Assembly: GCF_014904065.1 (NCBI RefSeq)
Contig: NZ_JACXJG010000001.1
Coordinates: forward strand, 55,070 to 63,522
DNA from: Gulosibacter sediminis
GTDB taxonomy: Bacteria > Actinomycetota > Actinomycetes > Actinomycetales > Microbacteriaceae
Direction of reading: 5' to 3'
DNA length: 8,453 bases
Every line of letters begins with the position of its first letter. The first letter of the stretch is position 1. The notes beneath the pieces are model-generated. The model was not told the origin of the DNA and did not search any database. It saw only the letters and a program-made list of their open reading frames with translations. Both the position numbers and the translations under genes were made by a program. Shown here in pieces: positions 1-8,247 of the stretch.

Positions 1-1
1 G

Positions 2-175
2 GGTGCCGTCTCGATGGAGGTCAGCGCCGGTGTGCCGAAGGACATCATCCCGGTGATCCAGGGCCTCATCGTGCTCTTCGTCGCCGCCCCGAGGTTCCTC
101 GGCTTCCTGCCGAAGCCCACGGGCATCCAACTCGCCGACCGACTGTCGGCGCGCAAGCAGGGTTCGGAGGCGTAA
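2..175 (+). CDS. Nucleoside ABC transporter permease, C-terminal end (partial)
   Basis: Only the last 57 codons and the TAA stop are present; the gene begins upstream. The readable tail contains SAGVPKDIIPVIQGLIVLF followed by a second hydrophobic stretch and a basic cytoplasmic end (RLSARKQ). The pattern 'xAGVP.DIxxxIQxLIVLFxAAP' is typical of the end of BPD_transp_2 family permeases of the nucleoside/BMP type (NupP/YufP-like), where it forms the last membrane helix. It would be one half of the heterodimeric membrane channel that imports nucleosides. The next gene starts 2 nt after its stop and encodes the expected partner permease, which supports the assignment. Other members of the family carry sugars, so the substrate is inferred from the neighbouring cytidine deaminase and phosphorylase. 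Confidence 0.85.
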   Translation, partial: GAVSMEVSAGVPKDIIPVIQGLIVLFVAAPRFLGFLPKPTGIQLADRLSARKQGSEA

Positions 176-177
176 CC

Positions 178-1470
178 ATGACGAACGACCAGCTCACCCG
201 CGCCGAGGCGGCCCCCGCCGGCAGCGAAACCCTCGCGCCCCGCAAGCTCAAGACCCCGATCTTGCTCGCCGTGTTCTCGCTCATCGCGCTGCTCGCCTTC
301 GTGTTCACCGTCGGCGACCAATCGACGCAGATCGACATCAGCAACCGCGGCGGCACGATTCAGCTCGACCCGCTCGTGTTCCCGACGATGCTGACGAACG
401 CCGTGCTCACGGTCGGTATGGTCGTGCTCACGGTCTTCGCCTTCCTGCGCTCGCTCGCGCGCCAGCCCGTGCCCATCTGGGTCACCGCCGTGTTCGCGGC
501 GCTCTGGGCAATCGCGCTCATCATCTGGGTCGGCGCGGGCGCGAACGTGCCGCTCGCCTGGCTGCTCACCGGCACCCTCGCGCTGTCGACCCCAATCGTG
601 TTCGGTTCGATGGCGGGCCTCGTTGCCGAGCGCTCGGGCGTTGTGAACATCGCCATCGAGGGTCAGCTGCTGTCGGGTGCCTTCGCCTCGGCGCTCGTCG
701 CGAGCCTCACGAACAGCTGGGTCGCCGGCCTCGTCGCCGCGATCGTCGCCGGCGTGCTCATCTCGGCCATCCTCGCGCTGTTCTCGATCACGTACTGGGT
801 CGAGCAGGTCGTTGTCGGTGTCGTGATCAACATGATCGTGCTCGGCCTCACCGACTTCCTCTACTCGGGCCTCATGTCGAGCGACCCGCAGCGCTACAAC
901 AGCCCAGACCGCTACCCGACCTGGTCCATCCCGGGCCTGAGCGAAATTCCGGTGCTCGGCCCGCTGCTGTTCTCGAACACGATCGTCGTCTACGCGCTGT
1001 TCCTGCTCGTGCCGTTCATGGTCTTCATGCTCTTCAACTCGAAGTGGGGCATCCGCACCCGCGCGGTCGGCGAGCATCCCAAGGCCGCCGACACCGTCGG
1101 CATCAACGTCAATGCGACCCGCTGGCGAAACGTGCTGCTCTCGGGTGCGATCGCCGGCTTCGGCGGCTCGTACTACACGCTCGGCCTGGTGGGCGCCTTC
1201 GGTTCCGAGGTCACGAGTGGCCAGGGGTATATCGCGCTCGCGGCGCTCATCTTCGGCCGCTGGCACCCCGTGTACGCGACGCTCGCGGCGATCCTCTTCG
1301 GCTTCGCCTCGAACTTCCGCACCCTCGCCTCGCAAGTGGGCGCTGATCTGCCCACCGAGCTCATGGCGATGGTGCCCTACATCGTCACCGTGTTCGCCGT
1401 CGTCGGCTTCGTGGGCCAGTCCCGCGCGCCCGCCGCGAGCGGCACGCCCTACATCACGCAGGGCCGGTAG
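178..1470 (+). CDS. Nucleoside ABC transporter permease (NupQ-like)
   Basis: A 430-residue integral membrane protein of the BPD_transp_2 family, the second channel subunit of a nucleoside importer. It has a hydrophilic N-terminus (about residues 1-25) and many hydrophobic helices (for example about 27-45, 70-90, 100-120, 125-148, 182-205, 210-230, 267-287, 350-378 and 396-413). Two stretches are diagnostic: ERSGVVNIAIEG (151-162) and RAVGEHPKAADTVGINV (295-311), both close to the conserved motifs of NupQ/YufQ-type permeases; the second lies in the cytoplasmic loop expected to contact the ATPase. The ATG start follows a clear GGAGG (166-170) with 7 nt spacing. It is only 2 nt behind the partner permease and 3 nt ahead of the cytidine deaminase, so co-transcription is very likely. 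Exact nucleoside preference cannot be read from the sequence; nucleoside transport is inferred from the family and the salvage genes downstream. Confidence 0.92.
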   Translation: MTNDQLTRAEAAPAGSETLAPRKLKTPILLAVFSLIALLAFVFTVGDQSTQIDISNRGGTIQLDPLVFPTMLTNAVLTVGMVVLTVFAFLRSLARQPVPIWVTAVFAALWAIALIIWVGAGANVPLAWLLTGTLALSTPIVFGSMAGLVAERSGVVNIAIEGQLLSGAFASALVASLTNSWVAGLVAAIVAGVLISAILALFSITYWVEQVVVGVVINMIVLGLTDFLYSGLMSSDPQRYNSPDRYPTWSIPGLSEIPVLGPLLFSNTIVVYALFLLVPFMVFMLFNSKWGIRTRAVGEHPKAADTVGINVNATRWRNVLLSGAIAGFGGSYYTLGLVGAFGSEVTSGQGYIALAALIFGRWHPVYATLAAILFGFASNFRTLASQVGADLPTELMAMVPYIVTVFAVVGFVGQSRAPAASGTPYITQGR

Positions 1471-1473
1471 CTC

Positions 1474-1911
1474 GTGAACGACCGGATGCGCGCCGTAGTC
1501 GATATCGACTGGGAGACGCTTCGCGCCGCCGCGCGAGAGGTGCAGGCGCACGCGTACGTGCCGTACTCGAAGTTTCGAGTCGGCGCGGCCGCGCTCGTCG
1601 ACGACGGTCGCATCGTCACGGGCTGCAACGTCGAGAACGCGAGCTACGGCGTGGGCCTCTGCGCCGAGTGCGGCCTCGTGTCGGAGCTCGCGCGCACCGG
1701 CGGCGGGCAGCTCATCGCCTTTACCTGCTGCGACGGCAACGGCGAGCGGCTCATGCCGTGCGGTCGGTGTCGGCAACTGCTCAACGAGTTCGCCGCACCG
1801 GGGTGTCTCTTCGATACCATCGCCGGCATCACCGACATCGAGGGCATCCTGCCCATGGCTTTCGGGCCTCGCAACCTGAACGACTTTGACGACCGAGGCG
1901 AGCCCGCCTAG
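1474..1911 (+). CDS. cdd: Cytidine deaminase
   Basis: Zinc-dependent hydrolytic deamination of cytidine and deoxycytidine to uridine and deoxyuridine, in the cytosol. The 145-residue length fits the small homotetrameric class. Visible motifs are YVPYSKFRVGAA (28-39), the substrate-binding CNVENASYG (51-59), the catalytic CAE (63-65, with Cys63 as zinc ligand and Glu65 as proton shuttle) and PCGRCRQ (95-101), giving zinc ligands Cys96 and Cys99. No key residue is missing. The start chosen is GTG at 1474, 3 nt after the permease stop, with a weak AGGG at 1460-1463. An in-frame ATG at 1486 would remove only four residues, lacks an obvious ribosome-binding site, and would not touch the domain. 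The gene supplies uridine and deoxyuridine for the phosphorylase encoded next. Confidence 0.95.
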   Translation: MNDRMRAVVDIDWETLRAAAREVQAHAYVPYSKFRVGAAALVDDGRIVTGCNVENASYGVGLCAECGLVSELARTGGGQLIAFTCCDGNGERLMPCGRCRQLLNEFAAPGCLFDTIAGITDIEGILPMAFGPRNLNDFDDRGEPA

Positions 1912-1933
1912 TACCGACCCGGTCGCCCGCATC

Positions 1934-1940
1934 GAGGAGG
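1934..1940 (+). promoter_or_regulatory. Ribosome-binding site fixing a TTG start
   Basis: The near-perfect Shine-Dalgarno GAGGAGG lies four A residues upstream of TTG at 1945. No ATG or GTG in the same frame is nearby, and the protein aligns with the phosphorylase family from its first residues (AIELIRRKRDG), so translation very probably starts at this TTG. The strong site may offset the weak start codon. Confidence 0.75.
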
Positions 1941-1944
1941 AAAA

Positions 1945-3228
<1,284 letters not shown>

Positions 3229-3250
3229 GTTTCGGCGTGTGAGCCGACTG

Positions 3251-3277
3251 CTGGTCGGGCTGGTCGGTCTAGTCGGT
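3251..3277. repeat. Three tandem copies of a 9-nt unit
   Basis: CTGGTCGGG, CTGGTCGGT and CTAGTCGGT lie end to end, differing at one or two positions. The array runs across the stop codon of the minus-strand PucR regulator: the third copy supplies the TAG stop (3271-3269), while the other two have CAG at the equivalent position. It lies in the 40-nt gap between two convergent genes and the last codons of the regulator. Confidence 0.8.
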
Positions 3278-4882
3278 GTGTGTGCTGCGGTCGCGCGCCC
3301 GCCACGCGACCAGTGTCGTCCAGAGGGCGAAGGCCTCATCTGGTTGGTCGAGCTGGACACCCCAGTCGCGAAGCGCCTGCTGAACTCGGTAGCGCACGGT
3401 GTTTTCGTGCACGTGCAGGTGGGCGGCCGCACCCGCCGGCCCGCCCTGCTCGAACCAGGCGAGCATCGTGTCGCGCCGCTCGCGCTGGCGCCTGCCGTCG
3501 GCCATCGTGACCGCCGGATGCTGCAGGTACGGGTACGTTGCAAACAGCTGCCCGAGATGGTCGGCGATGAGCGAGGCACGGACGTCGTCGCTACTCTTGA
3601 CCGGTTGAGTGCGCTCGTGAGGCGTGCGGAGAATCGCGTCGAGTTCTTCTCGCGCGGCGACGAAGCCCACCCCTGCAGTGGTGGGGCAGGCGATGGCGGC
3701 GCGAATTTCTTGCGTGAAGGACCGTGCGGCGGCACGGATCGTGGCGGTCAGCGCATCCCTGATCCGAGACTCGGTGGCGCCCGTGACCGCGACGTAGCAG
3801 GCGCCGTTCGTGAGCGCCGCAGCGACGACCGAGAGTCGTGCCTGCAACTGTCGATCTGCGAAGGCCTGCAGCTGTCGCTCGTCTCCTGGGCTGGCTGCCT
3901 CGCCGGCGAACTGCAGTGAAATTAGGCGCACCTCGGAGGTGGGCGCGAGCGACAGCGCAACGAGATCGCCGCTCGTTGGCGCGATCTCGAGCATCCGGCC
4001 GAGCGCCGCGTCACGACGCCGCGCCTCCGCGTCGCTCACTCGCCACGCCGCGAGCAGGTGCGCCGCGGCCGATTGCGCGCCCCGCTCGAGCGCATCGCGT
4101 TTCTCCTCGGAGAGCGGAACGTCGGTCCCGCCGTCAGGGTCGATGGCCCAGATGCTGCCGAGCTGCATGCTGCCGGCCCGCACTGCAATCGCGGCGCGGG
4201 GCAGCTCGTGCGCGTCGAACTGCGGGAACTGCACGGGGCCGTCGGTGAACTGCACCTGCCGGTACTGCTCGTGGTTGCGGATGGCATGCGGCACCTGGCG
4301 GGTACGGATGCCGACGCTGCGCGTCTCGTCGATGATTTGGTGTTCCACAGTCGAATAGGCCAGCAGCGTTCTGGCATGGTTCTCAACGGCGACTGAACCG
4401 CCGAAGACCTCCGCGATGGAATCCGCGATCGCGAAGAGGTAATCCGACTGCAACAGCGACGCCGTGATGCTCGGTGACGTCTCGCCGATCGTGAGGTCAA
4501 CGACCGCCTCGAACTCTCGCCAGGTGATGTGATCATCGAGGCGAAGTAGCGCAACGCCACGCCCCGTCTGCGCGCACGCGGCGAGTACTTGTTGCGGTGG
4601 TTCGCCGCCCTGAATCACCACGCCCGCAGCCCCGCGCTTCGCTGCCAACTCGACGAGGCCGTGCATCGCTTGCTGCCGGAGCGCACGCCACGAGGGAACG
4701 AGCACGAGAAGCCCCTCGGCAACGCGCTCGGGGGCCGCATCGTCGTAGAACTCGACCCCAACAATGGTCGGCAGCTCCGCATCCGGGAGGAAAAGCGCCG
4801 AGGCCAGCGGTGCGGCATCTTCAAGCAGCGCGGCAACGGTCGACCCCTGTGGCGAAGAATTTGTGGATACCGACAGACGCAT
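3269..4882 (-). CDS. PucR family transcriptional regulator
   Basis: A 537-residue cytosolic DNA-binding regulator. The N-terminal part (about 15-130) resembles the PucR ligand-sensing domain (VAALLED..., GLLVLVPSW, AAGVVIQGG). The middle (about 145-280) looks like a GAF-type domain, and about 305-425 fits the degenerate GGDEF-like (CdaR-type) domain. The C-terminus (about 470-530) is the characteristic PucR helix-turn-helix: DTMLAWFEQGG, then HLHVHENTVRYRV (488-500), where 'HxNTVRYRV' is the family hallmark. It is transcribed away from the decarboxylase and amino acid transporter operon and is probably its local regulator, since PucR-type proteins often control divergent catabolic operons of purines or amino acids. 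The ligand is unknown. The ATG at 4882 has no good Shine-Dalgarno, and the transcript may be leaderless. It converges on the phosphorylase gene with a 40-nt gap, so control of the nucleoside operon is less likely but cannot be excluded. Confidence 0.93.
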   Translation of the reverse strand: MRLSVSTNSSPQGSTVAALLEDAAPLASALFLPDAELPTIVGVEFYDDAAPERVAEGLLVLVPSWRALRQQAMHGLVELAAKRGAAGVVIQGGEPPQQVLAACAQTGRGVALLRLDDHITWREFEAVVDLTIGETSPSITASLLQSDYLFAIADSIAEVFGGSVAVENHARTLLAYSTVEHQIIDETRSVGIRTRQVPHAIRNHEQYRQVQFTDGPVQFPQFDAHELPRAAIAVRAGSMQLGSIWAIDPDGGTDVPLSEEKRDALERGAQSAAAHLLAAWRVSDAEARRRDAALGRMLEIAPTSGDLVALSLAPTSEVRLISLQFAGEAASPGDERQLQAFADRQLQARLSVVAAALTNGACYVAVTGATESRIRDALTATIRAAARSFTQEIRAAIACPTTAGVGFVAAREELDAILRTPHERTQPVKSSDDVRASLIADHLGQLFATYPYLQHPAVTMADGRRQRERRDTMLAWFEQGGPAGAAAHLHVHENTVRYRVQQALRDWGVQLDQPDEAFALWTTLVAWRARDRSTHTD

Positions 4883-4888
4883 TTCATA

Positions 4889-4894
4889 AGCCTA
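4889..4894 (-). promoter_or_regulatory. Possible -10 element of the regulator promoter (leaderless)
   Basis: On the minus strand TAGGCT fits the TAnnnT pattern of actinobacterial -10 hexamers and is followed by 6 nt and then the ATG of the PucR gene. That spacing would put transcription start on or next to the A of the ATG, giving a leaderless mRNA, in agreement with the absence of a Shine-Dalgarno. No recognisable -35 hexamer is present at 16-18 nt. Confidence 0.35.
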
Positions 4895-4900
4895 TGGGAT

Positions 4901-4919
4901 CCACCAAAAATTGCGGTGG
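4901..4919. promoter_or_regulatory. Imperfect palindrome, candidate operator 1
   Basis: CCACC and GGTGG arms flank a 9-nt AT-rich centre, with two more paired positions next to the centre (7 of 9 pairs match). It lies between the possible -10 element and the expected -35 region of the minus-strand regulator gene, so a bound protein could block that promoter (autoregulation). It shares the half-site ACCAA with candidate operator 3. Confidence 0.45.
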
Positions 4920-4933
4920 TTGGCATTCGTACC

Positions 4934-4945
4934 GTTGCTTGCAAC
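4934..4945. promoter_or_regulatory. Inverted repeat, candidate operator 2
   Basis: GTTGC and GCAAC are exact inverted arms separated by TT. The repeat abuts and overlaps candidate operator 3 by two bases. It could be an operator or a small hairpin near the 5' end of the decarboxylase mRNA. Confidence 0.35.
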
Positions 4946-4954
4946 CAAGTTGGT
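4944..4954. promoter_or_regulatory. Perfect palindrome, candidate operator 3
   Basis: ACCAA-G-TTGGT is a perfect 11-bp palindrome about 52 nt before the decarboxylase start codon. From memory, the Bacillus subtilis PucR box has a TTGGT core; here the core matches but the flanks do not, so the link to the divergent PucR regulator is an inference from position and core only. Confidence 0.4.
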
Positions 4955-4995
4955 CGTGCTCACAGGACGCCAACGCCAGAGCAACTTCACCGTGC

Positions 4996-5001
4996 GAGGA
5001 G
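4996..5001 (+). promoter_or_regulatory. Ribosome-binding site deciding the decarboxylase start
   Basis: GAGGAG lies 5 nt before ATG 5007. The reading frame stays open upstream to a TTG at 4911, but that would overlap the operator region and add 32 residues with no family counterpart, so the ATG at 5007 is chosen. Confidence 0.8.
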
Positions 5002-5006
5002 ACCAC

Positions 5007-6335
5007 ATGACCGCGAACCAATCGTCGCTCGAGCGTTTGGCGGACGTCCTGCCCCCTACCGCTGCTGCCGACGCCGACGGCGAACTGACGATTGGCGGCT
5101 GCCGGGTGAGCGACCTCGCAGCGGAATTCGGTACTCCGCTGCACATCTATGACGAGGCCTCCCTTCGACACCAGATGCGTGCGCTCGTCGACGGACTCCA
5201 CCGTCGGTGGCCGAATTCGGAAGCGGTGTTCGCCTCCAAGTCGGCGCCCATTCTCGCGATCTACGCCATCGCGGCTTCCGAGGGGATGGGCATCGACGTC
5301 GCCGGACCGGGTGAACTTGAGCTTGCACTCGCGGCAGGGGTGTCGCCGGAGCTGATCCACCTGCACGGCAACGCCAAGACAGATGCGGAACTCGCTCGAG
5401 CAATCGAGGTCGGCGTCGGTGTCATCATCGTCGACAACGAGGCCGAGCTTGACCGGCTCGAGCGTCTCGTGCCTCGCGGACGCCGCCAGAAGTTGCTGTT
5501 CCGGGTCATGCCCGGCGTCGACGCGAAGACGCACGCGAACATGAACACGGGCGGCAACGACTCCAAGTTCGGCTTGCCGATCAGCGTCGTGAGCGAGCTG
5601 ATTCAGCATCTCGCGGGCCACGATCGGCTCGAGGTCGCGGGCGTTCACGTGCACATCGGCTCTCAGATCCTCAGCGTCGAGCAGTTCGCGAGCGCGGTCG
5701 AAGCGTTGAAGCCGCTCGGCGGGCTCGCGGTCTACGACCTTGGTGGCGGCCTCGGTATCGCCCACCACGAGGGCGAGCAGGCACCCTCCGTGGACGACTA
5801 TCTCGACACGCTGATCGGCGCCGCCGAGCGCTACTTGCCGACCGATGCTCGGATCCTTATTGAGCCAGGACGCTCGACCGTGGCTCGGTCGGGAGTCACC
5901 GCCTACCGAACGGTGGTCACTAAGGAAACGGGTCGGACGTTCGTGGCGGTCGATGGCGGCATGGCCGACTTCGTCGAGGTGGCCCTCACCGGCCAGCGAT
6001 TCTCCGCCCTGGTCGCGAACCGAGCAACCGCGGTGCCGAACTCGCGAGTCCAGCTCGTCGGGCGTCAGTGCGAGTCCGGCGATCTGCTCATCGACCAGGC
6101 CGAGCTGCCCAACCCGCGCATTGACGACGTCATTGTCATCCCCGCCACCGGCGCCTACACGTACACGATGACCAACAACTACAACGGTGCCGCACGGCCC
6201 GCGGTCGTCTTCGTCAAGGATGGCGAGGCACGGCTCGCCGTTCGCCGCGAAACCACCGACGACCTGCTCCGCCTCCACCAACCTGCGCTGGACCACGACT
6301 GGGCGACCAGCGCAGTCCCCGCCGCAACGATGTGA
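5007..6335 (+). CDS. LysA-like PLP-dependent amino acid decarboxylase (atypical substrate site)
   Basis: A 442-residue fold-type III PLP decarboxylase of the LysA (diaminopimelate decarboxylase) family; cytosolic, active as a dimer with shared sites. The alanine racemase-like barrel carries VFASKSAP (74-81) with PLP-binding Lys78, HGNAKTDAEL (120-129), VHVHIGSQ (213-220), the phosphate-binding DLGGGLGI (244-251) and EPGR (286-289). The C-terminal domain has QCESGD (354-359; Cys355 and Glu356 complete the partner's site), GAYTYTM (382-388) and the usual end VRRETTDDLL. Odd: in the stretch after VDGGM (315-319), usual LysA proteins read roughly SDNIR..LYGA with an Arg and a Tyr that contact the distal carboxylate; here the text is ADFVEVALTGQ, so Glu324 and Thr328 replace them. 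It lies with an amino acid ABC transporter and a divergent PucR regulator, not in the argS-lysA-hom setting usual in actinobacteria. It may decarboxylate another amino acid, perhaps a D-amino acid as DokD-type paralogues do. Family assignment is firm, substrate unknown. Confidence 0.88.
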   Translation: MTANQSSLERLADVLPPTAAADADGELTIGGCRVSDLAAEFGTPLHIYDEASLRHQMRALVDGLHRRWPNSEAVFASKSAPILAIYAIAASEGMGIDVAGPGELELALAAGVSPELIHLHGNAKTDAELARAIEVGVGVIIVDNEAELDRLERLVPRGRRQKLLFRVMPGVDAKTHANMNTGGNDSKFGLPISVVSELIQHLAGHDRLEVAGVHVHIGSQILSVEQFASAVEALKPLGGLAVYDLGGGLGIAHHEGEQAPSVDDYLDTLIGAAERYLPTDARILIEPGRSTVARSGVTAYRTVVTKETGRTFVAVDGGMADFVEVALTGQRFSALVANRATAVPNSRVQLVGRQCESGDLLIDQAELPNPRIDDVIVIPATGAYTYTMTNNYNGAARPAVVFVKDGEARLAVRRETTDDLLRLHQPALDHDWATSAVPAATM

Positions 6336-6346
6336 CTCACAACACC

Positions 6347-6352
6347 AAGGAG
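6347..6352 (+). promoter_or_regulatory. Ribosome-binding site deciding the lipoprotein start
   Basis: AAGGAG precedes ATG 6359 by 6 nt. An in-frame GTG at 6332 overlapping the upstream stop would add nine hydrophilic residues before the signal peptide, so the ATG is the better start. Confidence 0.85.
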
Positions 6353-6358
6353 AATTTG

Positions 6359-7255
6359 ATGAAAACTCGTACGCTAATTGCTCTGATGGGCGCGTCCGTC
6401 CTGGCACTCACCGGTTGCTCCGCGTCGGAAACTCAGACCGAGCAACTCACTTCAGGTGTTGACGAAGCCGCGAAGGCGGCGGTGCCGCAGGAGATCCGCG
6501 ACGCCGGGGTCATCAACGTGGCGGTCGACTACCCGTATCCGCCGTTCGAATACCAGGACGATGCGGGTGAGATCACCGGGCTCGACATCGATTTGGCGTA
6601 TGCGATTGGCGAGAAGCTCGACATTCCCGTGCAGATCAATAAGCAGCCGTTCGACTCCGTGGTCGCGAGCCTGCAAGCCAACAAGAACGACATCATCCTC
6701 TCGGGCATGAATGACACGCTGGAGCGGCAGGAAGTGCTGGACTTCGTCGAGTACCTGCACGCTGGCTTCGCGATTGCGGTGCCCGCGGGCAACCCCGAGG
6801 GGATTAGCGACGAGCTGGACCTGTGCGGACTGACGATCTCCTCGCAGAAGGCTTCGACAAGCGGCGACATCCTGCGCGACCTCAGCGAAGAATGCACGAG
6901 CGCCGGCAAGGCCGAGATTCAGATTCACGAACTCGCCACGACGAACGACGGCCAGACCGCGGTGCAGGCAGGCAACGCCGACGCGTTCATCGGCGACGCC
7001 CCGATTATGGAATACCTCGTTGCCACGGCCGGCGACGGCAGCACATTCGAACTCGTCGACTTCGCCGATGCACCGAAGGGGTTTGAGCCCGTGTATACCG
7101 GCGTTGGCGTCCTCAAGGACGAGGGTCTGACGGAAGCGCTTACGCTCGCCATGCAGTCAATCGAGGCGGATGGCACCTACGACGCGCTACTCGAGAAGCA
7201 CGACCTGAAGCAGTACCGGGTCGAGAGCATCGACGTGAACCTCGCGGAGAAGTAA
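6359..7255 (+). CDS. Amino acid ABC transporter substrate-binding lipoprotein
   Basis: A 298-residue extracytoplasmic receptor, anchored by lipid, that captures an amino acid or amine-bearing solute and delivers it to the permease. The signal peptide has MKTR, a hydrophobic core and the lipobox LTGC with Cys20 as the lipidated residue. The mature part is an SBP_bac_3 domain (about 48-290): VAVDYPYPPFEYQD (54-67), GLDIDLAYAIG (74-84), LSGMNDTLERQEVLDF (114-129) with Arg123 where family members bind the ligand alpha-carboxylate, and DAFIGDAP (208-215) in the second lobe, where members usually place an acidic residue near the ligand amino group. Cys156 and Cys179 may form a disulfide. The gene starts 23 nt after the decarboxylase stop and its stop overlaps the permease ATG by 1 nt. 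The ligand cannot be named; the linked decarboxylase suggests its substrate is imported here. Confidence 0.93.
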   Translation: MKTRTLIALMGASVLALTGCSASETQTEQLTSGVDEAAKAAVPQEIRDAGVINVAVDYPYPPFEYQDDAGEITGLDIDLAYAIGEKLDIPVQINKQPFDSVVASLQANKNDIILSGMNDTLERQEVLDFVEYLHAGFAIAVPAGNPEGISDELDLCGLTISSQKASTSGDILRDLSEECTSAGKAEIQIHELATTNDGQTAVQAGNADAFIGDAPIMEYLVATAGDGSTFELVDFADAPKGFEPVYTGVGVLKDEGLTEALTLAMQSIEADGTYDALLEKHDLKQYRVESIDVNLAEK

Positions 7256-8247
7256 TGAGTACCGTGACCTCTCCCACGGCACCCAATAGCTCGCCCGGCG
7301 AGCGCAGCGGACCCCGGGTCGCTGCCGATGACCTGACCATCCGGCCACTGCGACACACGTGGCGGTGGATCTCGGGTGCGGCGGTCCTGTTCCTCGTCGC
7401 GATCTTCATCCACGCGATCGCGACAAACAAGAAGCTCGACTTTGCGGCCATCGGCCAGTACCTCTTTAGCCCGAGGATCCTCTCGGGCCTCGTCCTCACC
7501 ATCGTGCTGACCGTCCTCGCCATGGCCATCTCGACCGTGCTCGCGATCCTGATTGCGGCGATGCGGATGAGCAAGAACCCTGTCATGCAGGCGGTGTCGG
7601 CGGTCTACATTTGGGCATTCCGTGGAACGCCGCTGCTCGTACAGGTCGTGCTCTGGGGGTACCTCGGCCTGCTCTTTGACCGGCTTGGCATCGGCGTCCC
7701 ATTCACGAGCATCATGTTTTGGTCGATGCCCACCAACCTGCTCGTGACCCCGTTTGTCGCCGGCCTGCTCGCCCTCACCCTGAACCAGGCAGCCTACTCG
7801 GCCGAGATCGTTCGCTCGGGCATGCTCTCGGTCGACTCGGGACAACGGGAGGCTGCAGCGTCGCTGGGCATGACGCCGGTGCGCACCTTCCGTCGCATTC
7901 TGCTGCCGCAGGCGATGCGGGTCATCATTCCGCCGATGGGCAACGAGTTCATCTCGATGCTGAAGAACACGTCGCTGCTCTCGGTCATTGCGGTGCTGGA
8001 GATCTACACGGTGGCGACGCAAATCTCGGCACAGAACCTCAAGCAAATTGAACTGCTGATCGTCGTGAGTCTCTGGTATCTGCTGCTCACCTCGCTGCTC
8101 GCGATTCCCCAGCACTACCTCGAGAAGTACTTCGGTCGGGGCGTTTCGGGAGCCTCTGAAAAGCGGGCGAAGACGCCGGGTACGACGGACGACGAAACAG
8201 GTGCGGCACAGGTCGCCGACGCCGGGACGAAGGAGGGCCAGCGATGA
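7255..8247 (+). CDS. Polar amino acid ABC transporter permease
   Basis: A 330-residue membrane subunit of the HisM/GlnP type (BPD_transp_1). Residues 1-35 are hydrophilic; hydrophobic helices follow at about 38-55, 76-102, 115-141, 155-182 and 240-285, with a charged C-terminal tail from about 290. Family motifs are [11 protein letters not shown] (120-130), [13 protein letters not shown] (177-189) and the ATPase-docking EAA loop [22 protein letters not shown] (within 199-220, with the conserved Gly205). Longer than the roughly 220-residue single-domain GlnP-type subunits because of both hydrophilic tails. No second permease is seen before the ATPase gene, so the channel is probably a homodimer. 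The start ATG overlaps the previous stop (TAATG), pointing to translational coupling, and the stop overlaps the next start (ATGA). Confidence 0.94.
   Translation: MSTVTSPTAPNSSPGERSGPRVAADDLTIRPLRHTWRWISGAAVLFLVAIFIHAIATNKKLDFAAIGQYLFSPRILSGLVLTIVLTVLAMAISTVLAILIAAMRMSKNPVMQAVSAVYIWAFRGTPLLVQVVLWGYLGLLFDRLGIGVPFTSIMFWSMPTNLLVTPFVAGLLALTLNQAAYSAEIVRSGMLSVDSGQREAAASLGMTPVRTFRRILLPQAMRVIIPPMGNEFISMLKNTSLLSVIAVLEIYTVATQISAQNLKQIELLIVVSLWYLLLTSLLAIPQHYLEKYFGRGVSGASEKRAKTPGTTDDETGAAQVADAGTKEGQR

Larger units (their letters stand above)
4883..5006. promoter_or_regulatory. Divergent intergenic control region
   Basis: These 124 nt separate the minus-strand regulator from the plus-strand decarboxylase operon and must hold the promoters of both. 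Base composition is visibly more AT-rich near 4881-4912 than in the genes. Three inverted repeats fall within 54 nt (4901-4954). Minus-strand -10 candidate: TAGGCT (4894-4889), 6 nt before the regulator ATG. Plus-strand -10 candidate: TACCGT (4930-4935), with no convincing -35. Both promoter calls are weak by eye. Confidence 0.6.

Noticed and set aside
3232..3247. Hairpin TCGGC-N6-GCCGA just after the phosphorylase stop as a terminator
   Set aside because: The stem is only 5 bp and no T-tract follows on either strand, so an intrinsic terminator cannot be supported, although some termination is expected between these convergent genes.
4911..5006. In-frame N-terminal extension of the decarboxylase starting at TTG 4911
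   Set aside because: The added 32 residues show no family similarity, run through the candidate operators, and the ATG at 5007 has a good GAGGAG site.
4884..6407. A 507-codon open frame on the minus strand lying across the whole decarboxylase gene
   Set aside because: Its product is rich in R, H, V and D with no recognisable domain, it overlaps the operator region and a gene with clear family motifs, and such antisense frames are common in high-GC DNA with strong third-position bias.
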